64,000 nt of DNA. Source: Pseudomonas haemolytica. Its GTDB lineage: Bacteria; Pseudomonadota; Gammaproteobacteria; Pseudomonadales; Pseudomonadaceae. The number at the start of each line of letters is the position of its first letter. Within the stretch, counting starts at the first letter, position 1. A program made the position numbers and the translations under genes. The notes under the pieces were generated by a model. The model worked only from the letters and a program-made list of their open reading frames with translations. It was not told the origin of the DNA and did no database searches. Of this stretch, positions 14,542 to 24,789 are shown piece after piece. The stretch spans positions 1 to 64,000 of the forward strand of contig NZ_VOIW01000008.1 in the NCBI RefSeq assembly GCF_009659625.1. The letters are read 5' to 3'.

Positions 14542-15357
14542 TCATTCGCCGTGTGGCTGATAACGTGGGTCGCTGGCTTGCAGTTGATTCAGGCGCGCCA
14601 ACGGATCCTGGCGGTAAAAGCGGCTGAGTTGGGCGTACACCTGTGGATAGCTGTCGACCAGCAGATCCGGGGCACTGAAGAAATACTCGCTGGTGACGGC
14701 AAAGAATTCCGCCGGGTTTTCCGCAGCGTAGGGGTCTATCGCTGTCTCGGCGTCCGGGTTGGCGTCGAGCTGGCGGTTGAGGTCATCGAAGGCGCCTTGC
14801 ATCACGCTGGCCCATTCCTGCACGCGCATGTCGTGGTGCAGCGGCGGCAGGCCGTTGGCGTCGCCGTTGAGCATGTCCAGCTTGTGCGCCAGTTCGTGGA
14901 TGACCAGGTTGTAGCCTTCCCACTGGCCGCTGCCGAGCACGCCCGGCCAGGCGAGGATCACCGGGCCTTGTTGCCAGGCTTCGCCGCTGTGTTCGCCGTC
15001 CCATTCATGTTCGACGCCGCTGGCATCGCGATGGCGTTGCGGGCTGAGAAAGTCGTCGGGGTACAGCACGATTTCATGGAAACCCTGGTACCAGTCGAGG
15101 TCGCCGAGGTTCATCAATGGCAATTGCGCTTGAGCGGCGAGCAGCAGGCGTTGTTCCTGGTGCAATTCGACGCCGGGCAGGGCGGTGAGGTGTTTTTCGG
15201 CGAGGAACACCACGCAGGCTTCGCGCAGCCACTGGTCTTGCTCGGCGCTGATGCCGTCGAGGAAGGTCAGGTGCTGGCGCACCCGCTGCCAGGTGTCATC
15301 GGCAATCGGGTGCTTGGCCAGCAGGCGCCGGCGACGCCAGGCGCTCAGGGACCACAT
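14542..15357 (-). CDS. mtfA: MtfA-like zinc peptidase (M90)
   Basis: 271 residues. The gluzincin HExxH motif is in VIHELAHKLDM, and the downstream acidic helix NPAEFFAVTSEYFF supplies the third zinc ligand. The N-terminal part (LTFLDGISAEQDQWLRE) is also family-typical. In E. coli, MtfA is a cytosolic peptidase that binds the repressor Mlc and affects glucose PTS expression; in Pseudomonas, which lacks that glucose PTS, the partner is unclear. It lies 6 bases downstream of the dedA stop, so both are probably one transcript. Confidence 0.9.
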   Translation of the reverse strand: MWSLSAWRRRRLLAKHPIADDTWQRVRQHLTFLDGISAEQDQWLREACVVFLAEKHLTALPGVELHQEQRLLLAAQAQLPLMNLGDLDWYQGFHEIVLYPDDFLSPQRHRDASGVEHEWDGEHSGEAWQQGPVILAWPGVLGSGQWEGYNLVIHELAHKLDMLNGDANGLPPLHHDMRVQEWASVMQGAFDDLNRQLDANPDAETAIDPYAAENPAEFFAVTSEYFFSAPDLLVDSYPQVYAQLSRFYRQDPLARLNQLQASDPRYQPHGE

Positions 15358-15363
15358 TGGCGG

Positions 15364-16020
15364 TCAGTGCGGGTTGGCTTCGGAGGAGGTGCGGCCAAAG
15401 CGGCTGCGCACCACGCCAATGATCATCGGCACCAGCGACAGCAGGATGATGAACACCACCAGCAGCGACAGGTTTTTCTTGATAAATGGCACGTTGCCGA
15501 AGAAGTAACCCAGGGTCACCAGGCCGCCAACCCAGAGGATGGTGCCCAGCACGCTGAAACCGAAGAAGCGCGGATACGGCATTTTGGCCACGCCGGCGAC
15601 GAACGGCGCGAAGGTGCGCAGGATCGGCAGGAAGCGCGCCAGGGTCACAGTCTTGCCGCCGTGCTTGTCGTAGAAGTCGTGGGTTTTTTGCAGGTAATCG
15701 CGACGGAAAATCTTCGAATTAGGGTTGCTGAACAAGCGCTCGCCGGCCGTTCGTCCTATGACGTAGTTGGTGCTGTCACCAAGGATCGCTGCCAGCATCA
15801 GCAGGCCTGCCAGTAATACCGGGTCCATACCGCCACCGGCCGCTACGGCACCGGCGATGAACAGCAGGGAATCACCCGGCAGGAAGGGCATGACCACCAG
15901 GCCGGTTTCGCAAAAAATAACCAGGAACAGAATGGCGTAGATCCACGGACCGTAATTGGTTACCAGCATGTCGAGGTAGACGTCGAGATGCAGGATAAGG
16001 TCTAGCGGGTTGAAATCCAT
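15364..16020 (-). CDS. DedA-family membrane protein
   Basis: 218 residues, multi-spanning. It contains the DedA/SNARE-associated signature: FCETGLVVMPFLPGDSLLF, GRTAGERLF, and the DKHGGKTVTLARFLPILRTFAPFVAGVAKMPY block with the essential acidic and Arg residues. DedA proteins act in inner-membrane lipid (undecaprenyl phosphate or phospholipid) translocation and proton-motive-force homeostasis. The start is the ATG at 16020 with AGGTG 7 bases before it; a GTG 9 bases upstream lacks such a site. Confidence 0.92.
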   Translation of the reverse strand: MDFNPLDLILHLDVYLDMLVTNYGPWIYAILFLVIFCETGLVVMPFLPGDSLLFIAGAVAAGGGMDPVLLAGLLMLAAILGDSTNYVIGRTAGERLFSNPNSKIFRRDYLQKTHDFYDKHGGKTVTLARFLPILRTFAPFVAGVAKMPYPRFFGFSVLGTILWVGGLVTLGYFFGNVPFIKKNLSLLVVFIILLSLVPMIIGVVRSRFGRTSSEANPH

Positions 16021-16326
16021 GGATGGCACCTGTGTGAATGGCCCGGCTCAGCAGGCCTGTGCGGAAGCTCGGGCAATAAGGCTACAAGTAATTGTCGCGG
16101 TTCTTACAACCCTGAAAGGTCGGCATTATACGGATTGAACGGTGAAAAGCGTGTTGCTTTTGTAGCGGGGAGTGTCGCGAAAGTGTGAAGCGGTCGGGAT
16201 TGGTTTTTTGTGGGAAGGGGCTTGCTCCCAATTGCGGTGGGTCAGGGACAAATTCGTTAACTGACACCCCGCAATCGGGAGCAAGCCCCCTCCCACAGGG
16301 GATCTGAAGTGTTTGGGGGGATTGGG
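16021..16326. repeat. Intergenic region with a REP pair
   Basis: Bases 16209-16297 are two REP units facing each other: TGTGGGAAGGGGCTTGCTCC near the left end and GGGAGCAAGCCCCCTCCCAC near the right, joined by a 31-base spacer that itself has a GGTG/CACC pairing. The remainder of the gap (16021-16208) shows no gene or clear signal beyond the presumed dedA promoter. A short frame through the REP is an artefact. Confidence 0.85.
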
Positions 16327-16785
16327 TCACTCTTCGTTGATCGGCAACACATAGTTCTTGAACTCGGTGTCTTCACGAAAGCCTATGGACTCATAGGTCT
16401 TCTGCGCCACGTCATTGTCGCTGCTGGTGGACACGCGCAATCGCACCGCATGGGTTTCCTTGGCCATCTTCTTCGCCGTGCGCATCAGGTTGTCGGCCAC
16501 CAATTGCCGACGCGCGTCCTCGGCCACATAGATGTCGTTGAGGATCCACACCCGTTTAAGCGACAACGAAGAAAAGCTCGGATACAGCTGGCAAAATCCC
16601 AGCAGCCGCTTGTCATCATCGTCGGCCAGGGCCAGGTAGATCACCGACTCCTTACGCCGCAGGCGCTTTTCCAGGAACGCCCGGGATGAGTCCGGGAACG
16701 GCAGGGCCCCGTAGAACTCACGGTATTTGACGAACAACGGGGTCAGCAGGTCCAGGTGTTCCAGGGTCGCTTGAGTAATCCGCAT
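16327..16785 (-). CDS. GNAT-family N-acetyltransferase
   Basis: 152 residues, starting MRITQATLEHLDLLTPLFVKYREFYG. The GNAT acetyl-CoA fold is supported by LNDIYVAEDARRQLVADNLM (a modified RxxGxG/A loop) and the final STSSDNDVAQKTYESIGF. The substrate is unknown. The start is the ATG at 16785; the frame extends upstream to 16866 but without family similarity. From memory it occupies the position of an acetyltransferase next to eutBC in P. aeruginosa, but nothing shows that it acts on ethanolamine. Confidence 0.85.
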   Translation of the reverse strand: MRITQATLEHLDLLTPLFVKYREFYGALPFPDSSRAFLEKRLRRKESVIYLALADDDDKRLLGFCQLYPSFSSLSLKRVWILNDIYVAEDARRQLVADNLMRTAKKMAKETHAVRLRVSTSSDNDVAQKTYESIGFREDTEFKNYVLPINEE

Positions 16786-16874
16786 GCCAGGCCTCAACTT
16801 CCAAATGGGGTATGACCACACGAGCGGCCGTGACTTGATGCTGCCTAATGACGCCAAAAAGCGCAATCGTGCCG

Positions 16875-17711
16875 CTATTGGTCATCCGGTGGGCTGAGCA
16901 GGAAATTGCCCTTCATCAGGTCCGGATCGTCGGATTCGAGGGTCTGAACCTGCGCCTCATCCTTAAGGTTGACCCCCGACAACTGCCGCCGACACGCCTC
17001 TCGCATCAAGTACAGCAGGCGATGAGCCGCCATGCCGTAACTCAAGCCTTCGAGCCGCACATTGGAGATACAGTTGCGATAGGCGTCGGTGAGACCGACC
17101 TTGGGGTTGTAGGTGAAATACAGGCCCAGGCTGTCCGGCGAGCTGAGCCCCGGCCGCTCGCCGATCAGGATCACCACCATCTTGGCTCCCAGCAGTTGGC
17201 CGATCTCATCGGCCACCGCCACGCGGCCCTGTTCCACCAGAATTACTGGCGATAAGGACCAGCCTTCGGCGTGGGTCTGTTCCTCCAGGCGCGCCAGAAA
17301 TGGCGCGGTATGTTTATGCACGGCCAGCGCCGACAGGCCATCGGCGACCACGATGGCCAAGTCCACGCCACCGGGGTGTGCCAACGCGTAGTCGCGCAAA
17401 GTCTGGGCCGACTCATCACTCAGGCGCCGCCCAAGGTCCGGGCGCTGCAGGTACATATGCCGGTCTACGGCGGCGCTGTGCAGCAACAGGCTGTCGCGGC
17501 CGCGTTCGGCGAATTGGCTGCTGAGCCCGGCGTGATCGAAGGGCAGGTGCACCGCGTCCCGCGCCTGGGCGTGGGCAAACTGGAAGTCCAACTGGGCGTT
17601 GGTGGGAATGCTGGTGCCAGTGCGGCCCAGGGCAATGCGCGCCGGGGTCAGGCGGCGCAATTCCAGCCAGGGGTTGTCAGGCAGTTCTGGTTGCACAGTC
17701 GGCTCCTTCAT
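16875..17711 (-). CDS. eutC: Ethanolamine ammonia-lyase small subunit
   Basis: 278 residues. Characteristic EutC blocks are present: LRRLTPARIALGRTGTSIPT, HAQARDAVHLPFD, LQRPDLGRRLSD, VVILIGERPGLSSPDSLG and ECRR-like REACRRQLSGVNLKDE. With EutB it forms the adenosylcobalamin-dependent enzyme that splits ethanolamine into acetaldehyde and ammonia. The ATG overlaps the eutB stop (ATGA), so the two subunits are made by coupled translation. No microcompartment shell genes are present. Confidence 0.96.
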   Translation of the reverse strand: MKEPTVQPELPDNPWLELRRLTPARIALGRTGTSIPTNAQLDFQFAHAQARDAVHLPFDHAGLSSQFAERGRDSLLLHSAAVDRHMYLQRPDLGRRLSDESAQTLRDYALAHPGGVDLAIVVADGLSALAVHKHTAPFLARLEEQTHAEGWSLSPVILVEQGRVAVADEIGQLLGAKMVVILIGERPGLSSPDSLGLYFTYNPKVGLTDAYRNCISNVRLEGLSYGMAAHRLLYLMREACRRQLSGVNLKDEAQVQTLESDDPDLMKGNFLLSPPDDQ

Positions 17712-19102
17712 CCCAATTGCGCCAAGGCATGGCGAAACGCTGGCGGCAGGCTGTTGCCAAAATGCACCTTGCCGTCGGCTTGCGTAAAGATGCCCATTTT
17801 CGCCAGCCACTGTTCAAACTCCGGTGCCGGTTTTAAACCCAATGTTTGCCGGGCGTACAAGGCGTCGTGGAACGAGGTGGTCTGGTAGTTGAGCATGATG
17901 TCGTCAGAGCCGGGGATGCCCATGATGAAGTTGATGCCGGCCACGCCCAGCAGGGTCAGCAGGGTGTCCATGTCGTCCTGGTCGGCTTCGGCGTGGTTGG
18001 TGTAGCAGATGTCGCAACCCATGGGCACGCCAAGCAACTTGCCGCAGAAGTGGTCTTCGAGGCCGGCGCGGATGATCTGCTTGCCGTTGTACAGGTACTC
18101 CGGGCCGATAAAACCGACCACGGTGTTCACCAGGAATGGCTTGAAGTGCCGGGCCACCGCGTACGCACGGGTTTCGCAAGTTTGCTGGTCGACGCCAAAA
18201 TGCGCATTGGCCGACAAGGCGCTGCCCTGGCCGGTTTCGAAATACATCAGGTTCTGGCCCAGGGTGCCGCGCTTGAGGCTCAAGCCGGCGTCGTACCCCT
18301 CTTGCAGCACGCTCAGGCTGATACCGAAACTGGCGTTGGCGGCCTCGGTGCCGGCAATCGACTGGAACACCAGGTCCAGCGGGACGCCACGGTTGATCGC
18401 CTCGATGGAGGTGGTGACGTGGGTCAGCACACACGCTTGGGTGGGGATCTCGTAGCGCTGGATGATCGCGTCGAGCATTTCCAGCATGGCGCAGATCGAG
18501 GCGATGCTGTCGGTGGCCGGGTTGATGCCGATCATGGCGTCGCCATTGCCGTAGAGCAGGCCGTCGAGAATGCTCGCGGCAATGCCCGCCGGTTCGTCGG
18601 TGGGGTGGTTGGGCTGCAAGCGCGTGGATAAACGCCCGCGCAGGCCCAGGGTGCCGCGAAACTGGGTGACCACGCGGATCTTTTGCGCCACCAGCACCAA
18701 ATCCTGCACGCGCATGATCTTGGACACGGCGGCAGCCATTTCCGGTGTCAGCCCTGGCGCTAATGCGCGCAGGGATTGTTCATCGGCCGCATCGCTGAGC
18801 AGCCAGTCACGCAGGCCGCCGACGGTGAGGTGGCTGACCGGCGCAAACGCCTGTTTATCGTGGGTGTCGATGATCAGCCGGGTGACTTCATCGCTTTCAT
18901 AAGGGATCAGCACTTCCTGCAGGAAGTGCTTGAGCGGGATATTCGCCAGCGCCATCTGCGCGGCTACCCGTTCGCCGTCGTTCTGTGCGGCGACACCGGC
19001 GAGGAAGTCCCCGGAGCGTGCCGGGCTGGCCTTGGCCATCACGTCCTTGAGGTCGTCGAAGCGGTAGGTGTGTGCACCCACCGCGTGGGAAAAGCTTGCC
19101 AT
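17708..19102 (-). CDS. eutB: Ethanolamine ammonia-lyase large subunit
   Basis: 464 residues, a full-length EutB (alpha, TIM barrel). Family blocks include AKASPARSGDFLAGVAA near the start, ATSIDAIN-type substrate-site sequences (HVTTSIEAINRGVPLDLVFQSI), GFIGPEYLYNGKQIIRAGLEDHF and CDICYTNHAEADQDD. It carries the B12 and ethanolamine sites. The start is the ATG at 19102 (MASFSHAVG). It lies 64 bases downstream of the permease gene and overlaps eutC by 4 bases, forming the unit eat-eutB-eutC. Confidence 0.96.
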   Translation of the reverse strand: MASFSHAVGAHTYRFDDLKDVMAKASPARSGDFLAGVAAQNDGERVAAQMALANIPLKHFLQEVLIPYESDEVTRLIIDTHDKQAFAPVSHLTVGGLRDWLLSDAADEQSLRALAPGLTPEMAAAVSKIMRVQDLVLVAQKIRVVTQFRGTLGLRGRLSTRLQPNHPTDEPAGIAASILDGLLYGNGDAMIGINPATDSIASICAMLEMLDAIIQRYEIPTQACVLTHVTTSIEAINRGVPLDLVFQSIAGTEAANASFGISLSVLQEGYDAGLSLKRGTLGQNLMYFETGQGSALSANAHFGVDQQTCETRAYAVARHFKPFLVNTVVGFIGPEYLYNGKQIIRAGLEDHFCGKLLGVPMGCDICYTNHAEADQDDMDTLLTLLGVAGINFIMGIPGSDDIMLNYQTTSFHDALYARQTLGLKPAPEFEQWLAKMGIFTQADGKVHFGNSLPPAFRHALAQLG

Positions 19103-19166
19103 ACAGTGTCTCCTTGGTGGCGCGGGCACGCTGTGCGCGAGGTGCCCGCGTCGAGGTTTTCGGCAA

Positions 19167-20600
19167 TCAGTGCAAGGCGGCCTCTGCGGCCTGGATCGCC
19201 GCGAACTCTTCTTCTGGCGTGCCTGCTACCAAGTGATGCCGGCTGTAGAAAGCAAAGTAAGCAATTAATACTCCATAGATGATCGCGGCGCCAATCACCA
19301 CGCGTGGATCCACCAGGAAGCCCGCCACCACGGCCACGCAGGCCAATACCAAGGCCACGCCCGAGGTGAAGATGCCGCCCGGCGTGCGGTAAGGACGGTC
19401 CATTTTGGGGCGGCGGATGCGCAGGGTGATGTGCGCAGCCATCATCAGTACGTAGGAAATCGTCGCGCCAAACACCGCCACCAGGATCAGCAAGTCACCC
19501 TGGCCGGTCAGCGACAGGCCGAAGCCGATGATCCCGGGGATCACCAACGCCAGCACAGGCGCCTTGCTTTTGTTGGTTTCGGACAGTTTGCGCGGCAGGT
19601 AGCCAGCGCGAGATAAGGCGAAGATCTGCCGCGAATAGGCGTAGATAATCGAGAAAAAGCTCGCGATCAAACCGGCCAGGCCCACGAGGTTGACGAAGCT
19701 GCCCATCCAGGTCGAACCGCCATAGGACAACGCCAGCGCCTCAACCAATGGGTTGCCTGATTTGATCAGCGCGTAGGTGCCCGCACCGCCCGGCGCGATC
19801 ACCAGGATCAACAGGGCGAAGCTGGTCAGCACCACAATGGCGCCGATCAGGCCGCGGGGCAGGTCGCGTTTCGGGTTCTTGGTTTCTTCGGCGGCCAGGG
19901 GCACGCCTTCAACCGCGAGGAAAAACCAGATGGCATAGGGGATCGCGGCCCACACACCGACGTAGCCGAACGGCAGGAAGCTGCTGGCGCCCTTGGCTTC
20001 GGTCACCGGAATATCCAGCAGGTTGGCGACGTTGAAGTGCGGCACCATCGACACCAGGAACACGCCCAGGGCAATCGCGGCGATGGCGGTAATCACGAAC
20101 ATCAGCTTCAGGGCTTCACCGACGCCAAAGATATGGATGCCGATAAAGATGATGTAGAACGCCAGGTAGATCATCCAGCCGCCGATGCCGAACAGCGACT
20201 CGCAGTAGGCGCCGATAAACACTGCGATGGCGGCGGGAGCGATGGCATATTCGATCAGGATCGCAGTGCCCGTGAGGAACCCGCCCCAAGGGCCAAAGGC
20301 ACTGCGGGCAAAACCGTAGCCACCGCCAGCGGTCGGGATCATGGACGACAGTTCGGCAAGCGAAAAGCACATGCACAGGTACATCGTCGCCATCAGCAAT
20401 GTGGCGAGGAACATGCCGCCCCAGCCACCTTGGGCCAGGCCGAAGTTCCAGCCGGCGTAGTCGCCGGAGATCACGTAGGCAACGCCAAGGCCAACCAGCA
20501 GCACCCAGCCGGCGGCACCTTTTTTCAGTTCGCGTTGTTGGAAGTAGTCGGTGCCGACTTTTTCGAAGTCGACAGATGAACTTGTGGGTTCGCTAGGCAT
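19167..20600 (-). CDS. eat: Ethanolamine permease (APC superfamily)
   Basis: 477 residues with about 12 membrane helices. APC-type features: VISGDYAGWNFGLAQGGWGGM in TM1, the SSMIPTAGGGYGFARSAFGPWGGF segment, and FFLAVEGVPLAAEETKNPKRDLP on the cytosolic side. Together with the adjacent eutBC the substrate is most likely ethanolamine, as for the Eat/EutP permeases of pseudomonads. Between it and exaC is a REP element; I saw no -24/-12 promoter in that gap, so it may depend on read-through from exaC. Confidence 0.93.
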   Translation of the reverse strand: MPSEPTSSSVDFEKVGTDYFQQRELKKGAAGWVLLVGLGVAYVISGDYAGWNFGLAQGGWGGMFLATLLMATMYLCMCFSLAELSSMIPTAGGGYGFARSAFGPWGGFLTGTAILIEYAIAPAAIAVFIGAYCESLFGIGGWMIYLAFYIIFIGIHIFGVGEALKLMFVITAIAAIALGVFLVSMVPHFNVANLLDIPVTEAKGASSFLPFGYVGVWAAIPYAIWFFLAVEGVPLAAEETKNPKRDLPRGLIGAIVVLTSFALLILVIAPGGAGTYALIKSGNPLVEALALSYGGSTWMGSFVNLVGLAGLIASFFSIIYAYSRQIFALSRAGYLPRKLSETNKSKAPVLALVIPGIIGFGLSLTGQGDLLILVAVFGATISYVLMMAAHITLRIRRPKMDRPYRTPGGIFTSGVALVLACVAVVAGFLVDPRVVIGAAIIYGVLIAYFAFYSRHHLVAGTPEEEFAAIQAAEAALH

Positions 20601-20678
20601 GGGAAAGTACCTTTCATTCTTATTGTTTTAACTCGGCCTCTGTGTGCCGAATGCGCATCGCAAATACTGATGAAGATC

Positions 20679-20736
20679 CAAATGTGGGAGGGGGCTTGCT
20701 CCCACATTTGATTGCATTTCAAATGTGGGAGCGGCT
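20679..20736. repeat. REP element between exaC and eat
   Basis: CAAATGTGGGAGGGGGCTTG...CTCCCACATTTG is followed by a second partial unit AAATGTGGGAGCGGCTCG. Such hairpins at operon junctions often protect or separate the upstream message. Confidence 0.8.
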
Positions 20737-20742
20737 CGTTAG

Positions 20743-22263
<1,521 letters not shown>

Positions 22264-22327
22264 GGTGGGCATCTCCTGCTTTTATGTTTATTGGAGTACA
22301 GCGCGGCAAGCGCGTTATAAAGCGTAG

Positions 22328-22343
22328 AGCAAGGGCCGGGCCA
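22328..22343 (-). promoter_or_regulatory. Sigma-54 (-24/-12) promoter of exaC
   Basis: Read on the minus strand: TGGCCCGGCCCTTGCT. Against the consensus TGGCACG-N4-TTGCW it differs at one position (C for A), with the invariant GG and GC exactly 10 bases apart. It lies about 65 bases upstream of the exaC ATG, and a sigma-54 activator gene is adjacent and divergent. Confidence 0.75.
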
Positions 22344-22395
22344 CTGCTGTGCAGGCTAGGTAAATCAAGGGGTTGGGCTTTGTTGCAAGGCGTTG

Positions 22396-22427
22396 CTGTC
22401 ACCCTTGCGATACAGTCGGTGTGACAG
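22396..22427. promoter_or_regulatory. Probable activator binding site (UAS)
   Basis: CTGTCAC-N18-GTGACAG, a perfect 7-bp inverted repeat, lies about 55-85 bases upstream of the exaC -24 element and just before eatR. Position and symmetry fit an enhancer site for the sigma-54 activator; occupancy would also allow autoregulation of eatR. Binding is inferred. Confidence 0.5.
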
Positions 22428-22535
22428 TTTGTGCCATAAACGCTACGGCCTGTGACCGGCGGGTCGGCCCGGGATTGCAATGGTGGGATGGCTGGGGGAT
22501 GCTGGGCGTTCTCACGCAGAGAGAATAATAAGAAC

Positions 22536-24449
22536 ATGCATAACGATCATTTCAGTCGCCATGCCCAGCAGGTCTTGACCGTCACCCGCGGGCAAGAGCT
22601 TTCCCAAGGGCCTGGCAGCGATCCGTCCATCGCCCGTTCCTGGCTGCGCTGCCTGGAGGACTACCACCTCGACCCTGCTCAGACCATCGCTCCCACTGTG
22701 CTCGAACATGGTCGGCTGTTGGAAAGCCGCGAACGCCTGCGGCAAGTATTGCAGATCGCCGGCAGCGAGATGAACAGCCTGCATCAACAGCTCTCGGGCG
22801 CCGGCCATGCGGTACTGCTCACCGATGCGCGGGGCGTGATACTCAACTGTGTCACCGCGCCCTCCGAGCGCAAAATCTTCGAGCGTGCCGGGCTGTGGCT
22901 GGGCGCGGACTGGAGTGAGGCCTGCGAAGGCACCAATGGTATCGGCACGTGCCTGGTGGAACGCCAATCCTTGACCATTCACCGTGATGAGCATTTTCGC
23001 GGCCGCCATACCGGGCTGACCTGCTCGGCGAGCCCGGTGTTCGACCCGCACGGTGAACTGCTGGCTGTGCTGGACGTATCGTCGGCGCGCGAAGCGGTAT
23101 CGCGCCAAAGCCAGTTCCACACCATGGCGCTGGTGAACCTGTCGGCGAAGATGATCGAGAGTTGCTACTTCCTGCGCCATTTTGAGCATCATTGGATGCT
23201 GCGTTTTCACCTGCAGGCCGAGTCGGTGGGCCTGTTCAGTGAGGGGCTGCTGGCGTTTGATGGTGAAGGGCGCATCTGCGCGGTCAACCAGAGTGCACTG
23301 AACTTGTTGGGGCAGCTGCGTGGTGGTTTGCTGGGGCAACCGGTGGAGGCGTTTTTCGATTGCTCCCTGGACCAACTGCTCGGTCGTGCCAGTGCCAATG
23401 CTACGGCCAGTTGGCCGTTGCGTACGCTCGATGGTCGGCATTTGTTCGCTGCGCTGCGCGGTCAGCCACGCAGCGTGTCGCCAGTCGTGACCCCGTTGCC
23501 CGAAGCATCACCCTTGCCAGGAATCTGCCTGGGTGACCCCGCCTTGCAAAATGAGTTTCGCAAGGCGTTGCGGGTGTTCGAGCGTGACGTTCCGCTGCTG
23601 GTCAACGGTGAAACCGGTTCTGGCAAAGAAGCCTTCGCCAAGGCCGTGCACCAAGCCAGCCAACGTGCCGATAAGCCCTTTGTCGCGCTCAACTGCGCCG
23701 CCATTGCGGAAAGCCTGATCGAGAGTGAGTTGTTTGGCTACCGTGGGGGCAGTTTCACCGGCGCTCTCAAAGAAGGCATGCGTGGCAAGTTGCAGCAGGC
23801 TGACGGCGGCACCTTGTTCCTCGATGAAATTGGCGATATGCCCCTGGCTTTGCAGACTCGCTTGTTAAGGGTGTTGGAAGACCGGATTGTGGTGCCCATC
23901 GGCGGCGAACCGCAATCGGTGAACGTGCGCATCATCAGCGCGACCCACCGTGATTTGCTGGCGCGAGTTGCCAGCGGCGCCTTCCGTGAAGACTTGTACT
24001 ACCGTCTCAACGGCCTGGAAGTTACCTTGCCGGCGCTGCGTGAACGCAGTGACAAACCTCAGTTGTTGGATTTTCTACTGGCACAAGAAGCACAAGGGCA
24101 GGCGGTCGTGCTGGAGGCCGATGCGCGTCAGGCCCTGCTTGAGTTTTCCTGGCCGGGTAATGTCCGACAATTGCGTACGGTGTTGCGCACCTTGGCTGCA
24201 CTGTGTGAGGGGGGGCGGGTAGGATTGATCGATTTACCCGCGATGATTCGCCACGCTTTCCACCAGGCGCCCATTTCCCTGCAACGGGGCAAGCAACCGT
24301 TGGAAGATGCCGAGCGTTTGGCACTGCTTGCCACATTGGAGCAGCAACGTTGGCATATGACCCTCGCAGCGGAGCAGTTAGGCGTCAGCCGCAACACCCT
24401 GTACCGCAAGCTGCGTAAGCATGGAATCGCTTTGCGCTCAGCCGGCTGA
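22536..24449 (+). CDS. eatR: Sigma-54-dependent activator of ethanolamine catabolism
   Basis: 637 residues. Layout: N-terminal AcoR-type GAF sensor (about 70-200, with the block LSGAGHAVLLTDARGVIL and CEGTNGIGTCLVE), a PAS-like linker (about 225-320), AAA+ domain (about 340-560) and a Fis-type HTH at the end (AAEQLGVSRNTLYRKLRKHG). Walker A is GETGSGKEA and Walker B GGTLFLDEIGD; the sigma-54 contact loop reads GSFTGA in place of GAFTGA. From memory it corresponds to EatR (PA4021). It is divergent from exaC-eat-eutBC, and presumably ethanolamine is its inducer. Confidence 0.9.
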   Translation: MHNDHFSRHAQQVLTVTRGQELSQGPGSDPSIARSWLRCLEDYHLDPAQTIAPTVLEHGRLLESRERLRQVLQIAGSEMNSLHQQLSGAGHAVLLTDARGVILNCVTAPSERKIFERAGLWLGADWSEACEGTNGIGTCLVERQSLTIHRDEHFRGRHTGLTCSASPVFDPHGELLAVLDVSSAREAVSRQSQFHTMALVNLSAKMIESCYFLRHFEHHWMLRFHLQAESVGLFSEGLLAFDGEGRICAVNQSALNLLGQLRGGLLGQPVEAFFDCSLDQLLGRASANATASWPLRTLDGRHLFAALRGQPRSVSPVVTPLPEASPLPGICLGDPALQNEFRKALRVFERDVPLLVNGETGSGKEAFAKAVHQASQRADKPFVALNCAAIAESLIESELFGYRGGSFTGALKEGMRGKLQQADGGTLFLDEIGDMPLALQTRLLRVLEDRIVVPIGGEPQSVNVRIISATHRDLLARVASGAFREDLYYRLNGLEVTLPALRERSDKPQLLDFLLAQEAQGQAVVLEADARQALLEFSWPGNVRQLRTVLRTLAALCEGGRVGLIDLPAMIRHAFHQAPISLQRGKQPLEDAERLALLATLEQQRWHMTLAAEQLGVSRNTLYRKLRKHGIALRSAG

Positions 24450-24789
24450 GTAGTCTCATGGGCACTGCCCTCTCTTTTACGGCTTTACCAAATCATTCGC
24501 TTGTTCCGCTCTTTTCGTATGAGAGGGCGGGGCGAATCGCGGCGCATTGAACAGATGTCATACTGTTTAATATCCTTATTCTGTTTTTATAAGTTTGGCA
24601 GTTGTGTCATCGTTGGAAATTGTTTGGTTTTCAGGGGTGTAGTGGCTGGTTGTTTGTGTTTGTGTGCCGAGTGGAACTGGATTAGGGTTATTTAATACTT
24701 AGAAGGGAAGGAAGCTCGGTAACTCAAGGAGTTTGATGTTAGTGGTGAGTTAATGTGTTTGTGATGTTTCTATAATAAAAGGTGACGAT
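24450..24789. other. AT-rich intergenic stretch
   Basis: 340 bases between eatR and the orphan gene, clearly richer in A and T than its neighbours. I see no gene, strong hairpin or convincing promoter. A TATAAT at 24771-24776 is too close to the next ATG, and too close to its ribosome site, to serve as a -10 box. The base composition suggests that this stretch came in with the downstream gene. Confidence 0.5.

Noticed and set aside
14551..15816. 421-residue plus-strand open frame over mtfA and dedA
   Set aside because: Antisense shadow of two well-supported genes; biased Gln/His/Val composition.
16082..16330. 82-residue minus-strand frame between dedA and the acetyltransferase
   Set aside because: Half of it is REP sequence; the product has no conserved feature.
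24771..24776. TATAAT before the orphan gene as a -10 box
   Set aside because: The start point would fall on the ribosome-binding site, and no -35 element is suitably spaced.
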